A stretch of 9,979 nt of DNA, taken from the NCBI GenBank assembly GCA_021788495.1, contig JAJYKQ010000037.1:1-9979 (forward strand), written 5' to 3'. Made by a program: the position numbers and the translations under genes. Below are positions 6,479-9,979 of this stretch, in pieces. Every line of letters begins with the position of its first letter. Position 1 is the stretch's first letter. The stretch comes from a bacterium (GTDB taxonomy: Bacteria > SZUA-79 > Acidulodesulfobacterales > Acidulodesulfobacteraceae). The notes beneath the pieces were generated by a model, which worked only from the letters and a program-made list of their open reading frames with translations, did not search any database and had not been told where the DNA came from.

Positions 6479-7273
6479 ATGAGAAAGCAGATAATTGCAG
6501 CAAATTTTAAAATGAACAAAACGGATGAAGATATTAAGAAGTATTTCGCCGTTTTTCTCGACCTAATTAACGGATTGAAAAATAATTCTAATTTAAGCGG
6601 TTTGGATTCAGACTTAATATTCGCTCCTCCTTTTACGTCCTTTAATGAAACTAATAAAATTATTAAGACTTGTCATGATTTTATAAAACTGTCGTCGCAA
6701 AACGTTTATTACGAAAAAAACGGCGCATATACAGGAGAAATTTCCATAGATATGCTGGCGTCTTGCGGATGCGAATATACTATAATCGGACATAGCGAAA
6801 GAAGAAACATATTTAATGAAGACGATGAATTAATAGGAAAAAAAGTAGAAGCGGTTTATAAAGACGGAAGAATTAATCCTATATTATGCGTAGGGGAAAA
6901 TTTAGAAGTAAGAAAGAACGGCGGCCAGGAAAAATTAGTAGAAGATCAGTTATCGGCGGCATTAAGATACGTTAAAGGAGCCAATATAAAATCTTTAATA
7001 GTCGCCTATGAACCGGTATGGGCTATCGGCACGGGAATGTCTATAAAAGCTCAAGACGGAGAAGATATGCACCGTTTTATTTACGATTATTTAAAATCTG
7101 GTTATTCTATAGGCGAATTAAGGGTTATTTACGGCGGCAGCGTAACCGAAAAAAACATTCAAGAGCTTATGGAAAAGCCGAATATCGACGGCGTTTTAGT
7201 AGGCGGAGCAAGTTTAGACCCGCAAAGTTTTTACAATATATTCAGATTAGCTTCAAATTTAGCTAATACGTAA
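6479..7273 (+). CDS. tpiA: Triosephosphate isomerase
   Basis: This 264-aa TIM-barrel enzyme interconverts dihydroxyacetone phosphate and glyceraldehyde 3-phosphate in glycolysis and gluconeogenesis. Active-site residues are all present: N9 and K11 in AANFKMNK, the electrophile H105 in IIGHSERR, and the catalytic base E178 in AYEPVWAIGTG, which leads into the flexible phosphate-gripping loop. The phosphate-binding YGGS (218-221) and VGGAS (241-245) close the barrel. It is slightly longer than the usual 250-255 aa because of a short insertion near residues 33-44 (LKNNSNLSGLDS). The start is supported by GAAGG at 6465-6469, 9 nt before the ATG. It follows ileS by 34 nt with no terminator or clear promoter, so co-transcription is likely. 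Confidence 0.98.
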   Translation: MRKQIIAANFKMNKTDEDIKKYFAVFLDLINGLKNNSNLSGLDSDLIFAPPFTSFNETNKIIKTCHDFIKLSSQNVYYEKNGAYTGEISIDMLASCGCEYTIIGHSERRNIFNEDDELIGKKVEAVYKDGRINPILCVGENLEVRKNGGQEKLVEDQLSAALRYVKGANIKSLIVAYEPVWAIGTGMSIKAQDGEDMHRFIYDYLKSGYSIGELRVIYGGSVTEKNIQELMEKPNIDGVLVGGASLDPQSFYNIFRLASNLANT

Positions 7274-7285
7274 AATAATGAAAGA

Positions 7286-7320
7286 GGAAAAGGCGTTAGA
7301 TTTATTTTTTTATTTTCAGC
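7286..7320 (+). repeat. Diverged half-copy of the 3523-3616 palindromic element
   Basis: GGAAAAGGCGTTAGATTT followed by a T-rich stretch and TATTTTCAGC parallels the left arm at 3524-3553 (GGAAAAGGTGTCAGATTT, then TATTTTCCGC). Differences are C/T and T/C in the GYGTYAG core, a short insertion in the T-run, and A for C near the end. Its first ten bases match the GGAAAAGGCG at 3515-3524 exactly. No matching right arm is present; two GC-rich hairpins follow instead. Position is again intergenic, 12 bases after the tpiA stop. Confidence 0.6.
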
Positions 7321-7325
7321 GAACC

Positions 7326-7342
7326 GTCGGCCTTCGGCCGAC
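7326..7342. repeat. GC-rich hairpin, 7-bp stem
   Basis: GTCGGCC (7326-7332) and GGCCGAC (7336-7342) are perfect inverted repeats around the loop TTC. The sequence is much richer in G and C than anything nearby. It directly abuts the next hairpin, sharing base 7342, so the two form a tandem structure. Confidence 0.75.
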
Positions 7343-7367
7343 ACCCCTCCTTTAAAAAGGAGGGGTG
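7342..7367. repeat. Perfect 12-bp stem palindrome in the tpiA-DsrE gap
   Basis: CACCCCTCCTTT (7342-7353) and AAAGGAGGGGTG (7356-7367) are exact inverted repeats separated by AA. In practice the T/A pairs nearest the centre would open to form the loop. No T-run follows on either strand, so it is not a standard intrinsic terminator. It could still reduce read-through or protect the 3' end of the upstream transcript. Its composition suggests an inserted palindromic repeat. Confidence 0.8.
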
Positions 7368-7414
7368 CTAAGGAGAAAGTTATTACGGCTTTTCTATAAA
7401 AACGGAGGTAAATT

Positions 7415-7744
7415 ATGAAATACGTTATTCAGGCTTCAAACGGAACTATTAACCCGGGTCTATTAATGAGCGTCATAAAAAATACAAGCGCTATAAGCGA
7501 AACGGAAGAAATAAACGTCGTAGTTATAGGTCCCGCAGTAGTCGCACTCCTGCATCATTCTCAGCTTAAAGAGCAGTTAAGAGCCGTCTTAAACGATAAA
7601 GTAAATATTTACGTATGCCGAAATGCTATGAATATGTTTGAACTTAAAGACGACGACATACCTGATTATGCAAAAATAGTGCCTGCAGGAGTAGAAAAAA
7701 TAGGAAAACTTTCAAAAGAAGGGTGCGTGTATATAGCGCTTTAA
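7415..7744 (+). CDS. DsrE-family protein
   Basis: This is a 109-aa single-domain protein of the DsrE/DsrF-like fold (COG1416-like). It has the N-terminal strand KYVIQASNG, the middle VVVIGPAVVALL, a cysteine after the next strand (C68 in IYVCRNAMN), and the ending IVPAGVEKIGKLSKEG then CVYI. The C-x-N-x-M segment and the VPAGVxxIxxLxxEGxxYI ending are typical of the group. Family members act as cytoplasmic sulfur carriers or persulfide-handling proteins; many are uncharacterised, and DsrE itself belongs to a DsrEFH complex. No dsrF or dsrH neighbour is present, so a role in sulfur oxidation or tRNA thiolation is not shown. GGAGGT at 7404-7409 lies 5 nt before the ATG, a strong ribosome site. 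hisS begins one base after the stop codon, so the two genes are an operon. Confidence 0.88.
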   Translation: MKYVIQASNGTINPGLLMSVIKNTSAISETEEINVVVIGPAVVALLHHSQLKEQLRAVLNDKVNIYVCRNAMNMFELKDDDIPDYAKIVPAGVEKIGKLSKEGCVYIAL

Positions 7745-7745
7745 T

Positions 7746-9104
7746 ATGAGCAAATTAGTCCAGCCGCCTAAGGGAACAAAAGATTTTCTTCCCGAAGAGA
7801 TGATTTTAAGAAGAAGGGTTATTGAAACCATACGGAAATGTTTTGTCCTTTACGGTTTTGTAGAAATAGATTCTCCCGTTTTTGAATATTTCGAGCTTCT
7901 TTCTAGAAAATGCGGAAGCGAAGTAGAAAAAGAAATTTATGTTTTTGAAGATAAGGCAAAACGTAAACTTGGGTTAAGATTTGAATTTACTTCTCCTTTA
8001 GGGCGGTATTATGCTACTAATGCAGAAAATCTTACGAAGCCTTTTAAAAGATATATAATAGGCAAAGTTTACAGGTACGAAAATACCCAGGCGGGAAGAT
8101 ACAGGGAATTTTATCAGGCCGATGCCGATATAATCGGCTCATATTCCATGAACGTCGAGAGCGAACTTATAGATTTAGCCGTTTTTACTCTTGAAAAATT
8201 AGGCATGGGAGATTACGAAATAATTATAAATAACAGAAAAATACTCGACGGTATTATTAACGCCGCAGGCATAGACGAAATCAAAAAAGACGCGGCGCTG
8301 AGAGCTTTAGATAAAACGGCGAAAATAGGAGAAGCCGGAGTAATTAAAGAATTTAAAGAGAACGGCATATGCGAAGAAAATTATCGTTCGTTTATGCGCA
8401 TTATCGATTTAGACCCGGCAACCGATAACGCAAAAAAATTATCTATTTTAAAAGAGCGTCTTATAGCAGAAATAAAAGAAGAATCCATTAAACAAAGAGC
8501 CGTCGAAGGTATAGAAGAGCTTAATTCCGTTATAGAAAACGGGCGAAAAGCCGGAAACGGCGTAGCCGCAACCGCTGACGCTACCGAGGTTATAAAATTC
8601 GACCCGCTTTTAGTCAGGGGTCTGGGATATTATACAGGACCTATTTTCGAGATAAAATCGAAAGACCTCGCCATAGGAAGTTTTGCCGCAGGCGGCAGAT
8701 ACGATAATCTCGTAGAACTTTACGGCGCCCGTCCCGAAGGCGCGTGCGGAATATCGTTCGGCGTAGAAAGAATAATAGACATCATAATCCAAAAAAATGC
8801 AGACGTCATTCAGTCCGTTTCTTCGCCCGTGAAATTGTATATAGTTTATTTAACCGAGCAAGAAAAGCCTTTTGCGTACAAAACAGCCAAATTTCTCCGT
8901 TCAAAAGGAATAAGCGCAGAAATTTGCGTTTCGTCCGAACCGAACATAGGTAGAGAGATAAAATATGCCGATAAGAAAAAAATAGAATATATAGCCATAA
9001 TAGGCGAAAGAGAAGCCACTGAACAAAAACTTACCTTAAAAAACCTTAAAACTAGAGAAGAAAGACTGTTGGCTACTGAAGATTTGGTTGAAATTTTACG
9101 TTAA
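7746..9104 (+). CDS. hisS: Histidyl-tRNA synthetase
   Basis: This 452-aa class II synthetase charges tRNA-His. It starts with the typical KLVQPPKGTKDFLPEEM. Motif 2 is AGRYREFYQADADIIG (R118, E121, Q124). The histidine-binding HisA segments are LVRGLGYYTGPIFE (R291) and GGRYD (316-320). Motif 3 is GISFGVERI (335-343, R342). The C-terminal anticodon-binding domain (about 363-452) is present, which rules out the regulatory paralogue HisZ. A sizeable helical insertion (about 160-270, with NNRKILDGIINA and ALDKTAKIGEAGV) resembles the archaeal/eukaryotic-like HisRS subgroup that also occurs in bacteria; this subgrouping is from memory. The HisA loop reads RGLGYY where RGLDYY is usual. No Shine-Dalgarno precedes the ATG; the DsrE-like stop ends one base upstream, so translation is probably coupled. 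Confidence 0.97.
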   Translation: MSKLVQPPKGTKDFLPEEMILRRRVIETIRKCFVLYGFVEIDSPVFEYFELLSRKCGSEVEKEIYVFEDKAKRKLGLRFEFTSPLGRYYATNAENLTKPFKRYIIGKVYRYENTQAGRYREFYQADADIIGSYSMNVESELIDLAVFTLEKLGMGDYEIIINNRKILDGIINAAGIDEIKKDAALRALDKTAKIGEAGVIKEFKENGICEENYRSFMRIIDLDPATDNAKKLSILKERLIAEIKEESIKQRAVEGIEELNSVIENGRKAGNGVAATADATEVIKFDPLLVRGLGYYTGPIFEIKSKDLAIGSFAAGGRYDNLVELYGARPEGACGISFGVERIIDIIIQKNADVIQSVSSPVKLYIVYLTEQEKPFAYKTAKFLRSKGISAEICVSSEPNIGREIKYADKKKIEYIAIIGEREATEQKLTLKNLKTREERLLATEDLVEILR

Positions 9105-9147
9105 CCGCATATTCAATTCTCCTATATAGCATATTTTTGGTAAAGGC

Positions 9148-9156
9148 TGATATAAA
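9148..9156 (+). promoter_or_regulatory. Possible extended -10 element before the metallopeptidase gene
   Basis: TGA followed by TATAAA (9151-9156) resembles an extended -10 box. No good -35 lies at normal distance. Transcription would start near 9163, giving a leader of about ten bases without a Shine-Dalgarno. This is weak evidence in AT-rich sequence. Alternatively the gene is read from the hisS transcript, whose stop is 68 bases upstream. Confidence 0.3.
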
Positions 9157-9172
9157 ACATTTCAAATAGATT

Positions 9173-9916
9173 ATGTTTAAATTTTTTAAAAAAAAGCGCG
9201 ATAAAACCGTTATAAAATCGGAAATAATAATAAGCGGTTTTAATATAACAGTTTTAAAAAAAGATATTAAAAATCTTCATTTAAACATTCTTCCGCCTGA
9301 CGGAAAGATAAGGGTTTCGGCGCCTAAGAGAATGGACGACAGGTCCGTCCGAGTTTTTATAATATCAAAACTGCCGTGGATTGAAAAACACGTAAACAGC
9401 TTTAAAGAGCGGCCAAGAGAAACTCCGAGGGAGTATATTTCGGGTGAAAGCCATTATTTTAAAGGAGAAAGATATTTGCTTAACATTATCGAATACTTAG
9501 GAAAGCCTTATATAACCATAAACAATAAATATATAGGTTTTTACGTAAAGAAAAATGCAGATTTAGAGGAAAAGAAAAAAGTTTTTTTACGCTGGCAGAG
9601 GGAAGAATTAGCAAAAGAACTTTCCTGCATATTTAATAAATGGCAGGAAATAATGGGAGTTTCTGCTAATGAGATAAGAATAAAAAGCATGAAGACTAAA
9701 TGGGGCACCTGCAATATTAAAGCAAAAAGAATATGGATAAATTTAGAACTTATTAAAAAGCCTGTTTATTGCATAGAATATATCGTCGTTCATGAACTCA
9801 CGCACCTTATAGAAAAAAACCATAATAAAAGATTTAAAGAAATTATGGATAAATTTATTCCCCCCTGGAGAAATTATAAAAAAGAACTGAACGGCTCTTT
9901 TTTGTCCGGTAGTTAA
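9173..9916 (+). CDS. YgjP/SprT-like (DUF45) zinc metallopeptidase
   Basis: This 247-aa protein has the zincin motif HELTH at 207-211 (H207 and H211 as zinc ligands, E208 as catalytic base) and a third ligand H217 in HLIEKNHNKRF, giving HExxH-x5-H. Other family marks are LHLNILPPDGKIRVSAPKRM at 36-54, the ISKLPWIEKH helix, and MKTKWGTCN at 173-181 just before the active site. This is the DUF45/YgjP group, often annotated as M48-family metallopeptidase. Its physiological substrates are mostly unknown; relatives include SprT and the Wss1-like DNA-protein crosslink proteases. There is no signal peptide or membrane helix, so it is cytoplasmic. The first residues (MFKFFKKKRDK) are basic and not conserved in the family as I know it. 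No ribosome binding site is visible before the ATG. Confidence 0.9.
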   Translation: MFKFFKKKRDKTVIKSEIIISGFNITVLKKDIKNLHLNILPPDGKIRVSAPKRMDDRSVRVFIISKLPWIEKHVNSFKERPRETPREYISGESHYFKGERYLLNIIEYLGKPYITINNKYIGFYVKKNADLEEKKKVFLRWQREELAKELSCIFNKWQEIMGVSANEIRIKSMKTKWGTCNIKAKRIWINLELIKKPVYCIEYIVVHELTHLIEKNHNKRFKEIMDKFIPPWRNYKKELNGSFLSGS

Positions 9917-9979
9917 ATTCTCCAAAATATATATTAAAGCCTATTAGTCCTTATTAATTTGACTTTTTTAAAATAATGG

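Noticed and set aside
7018..7266. Arg/Lys-rich 82-residue frame inside tpiA
   Set aside because: It is an out-of-frame shadow of a conserved TIM-barrel gene with no ribosome site.
7326..7367. Tandem hairpins as an intrinsic terminator or riboswitch of the DsrE-like gene
   Set aside because: No T-tract on either strand and no recognisable aptamer core; they fit a palindromic repeat better.
9917..9979. TTGACT near 9958 as the -35 of a downstream gene
   Set aside because: The -10 position lies at or beyond the window end, so the promoter cannot be judged.

Overview
The window is an AT-rich bacterial chromosome segment read with the standard code. It carries eight complete genes, one gene truncated by the left edge, and two decayed genes. 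The marker genes (ileS, tpiA, a DsrE-like gene, hisS) are bacterial. The IleRS signature HLGT, the DsrE-family protein and the AT-rich coding style would fit a sulfur-cycling deltaproteobacterium-like lineage, but nothing here fixes the taxon and this placement is a low-confidence inference. No phage, transposase, CRISPR, toxin-antitoxin, rRNA or tRNA gene is visible.

Left third (1-2475) is accessory and partly decaying. It starts with the C-terminal end of a SAM-dependent methyltransferase. A frameshifted, truncated cupin remnant follows (334-509). Next is an intact orphan gene with its own promoter, encoding a coiled-coil, Gln-rich and Gly-rich protein (709-1128). After it lies a badly decayed isochorismatase-type hydrolase (1168-1508). 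A glyoxalase/VOC gene on the minus strand (1560-1946) and a small secreted two-repeat cysteine protein on the plus strand (2089-2475) are divergently transcribed from back-to-back promoters.

Middle and right (2526-9916) is a plus-strand series of housekeeping genes: a D-2-hydroxyacid dehydrogenase, isoleucyl-tRNA synthetase, triosephosphate isomerase, a DsrE-like protein, histidyl-tRNA synthetase, and a YgjP/SprT-like zinc metallopeptidase. ileS-tpiA and dsrE-hisS are tightly spaced and probably co-transcribed. The two larger gaps, before ileS and before the DsrE-like gene, each hold palindromic repeat DNA. The first is a perfect 31-bp inverted repeat around a 32-nt spacer. The second is a diverged half-copy of the same sequence joined to two GC-rich hairpins. 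These look like copies of a non-coding palindromic (MITE/REP-like) element and are the most notable unexplained structure in the window.

Several genes lack a Shine-Dalgarno sequence. At least two of these (VOC, 2-hydroxyacid dehydrogenase) have sigma70-like promoters placed so that transcription would start at or within a couple of bases of the ATG, which suggests leaderless mRNAs. No convincing intrinsic terminator (hairpin plus T-tract) was found. I see no defined new biological system. The best candidates for novelty are the palindromic repeat family and the two uncharacterised small proteins.
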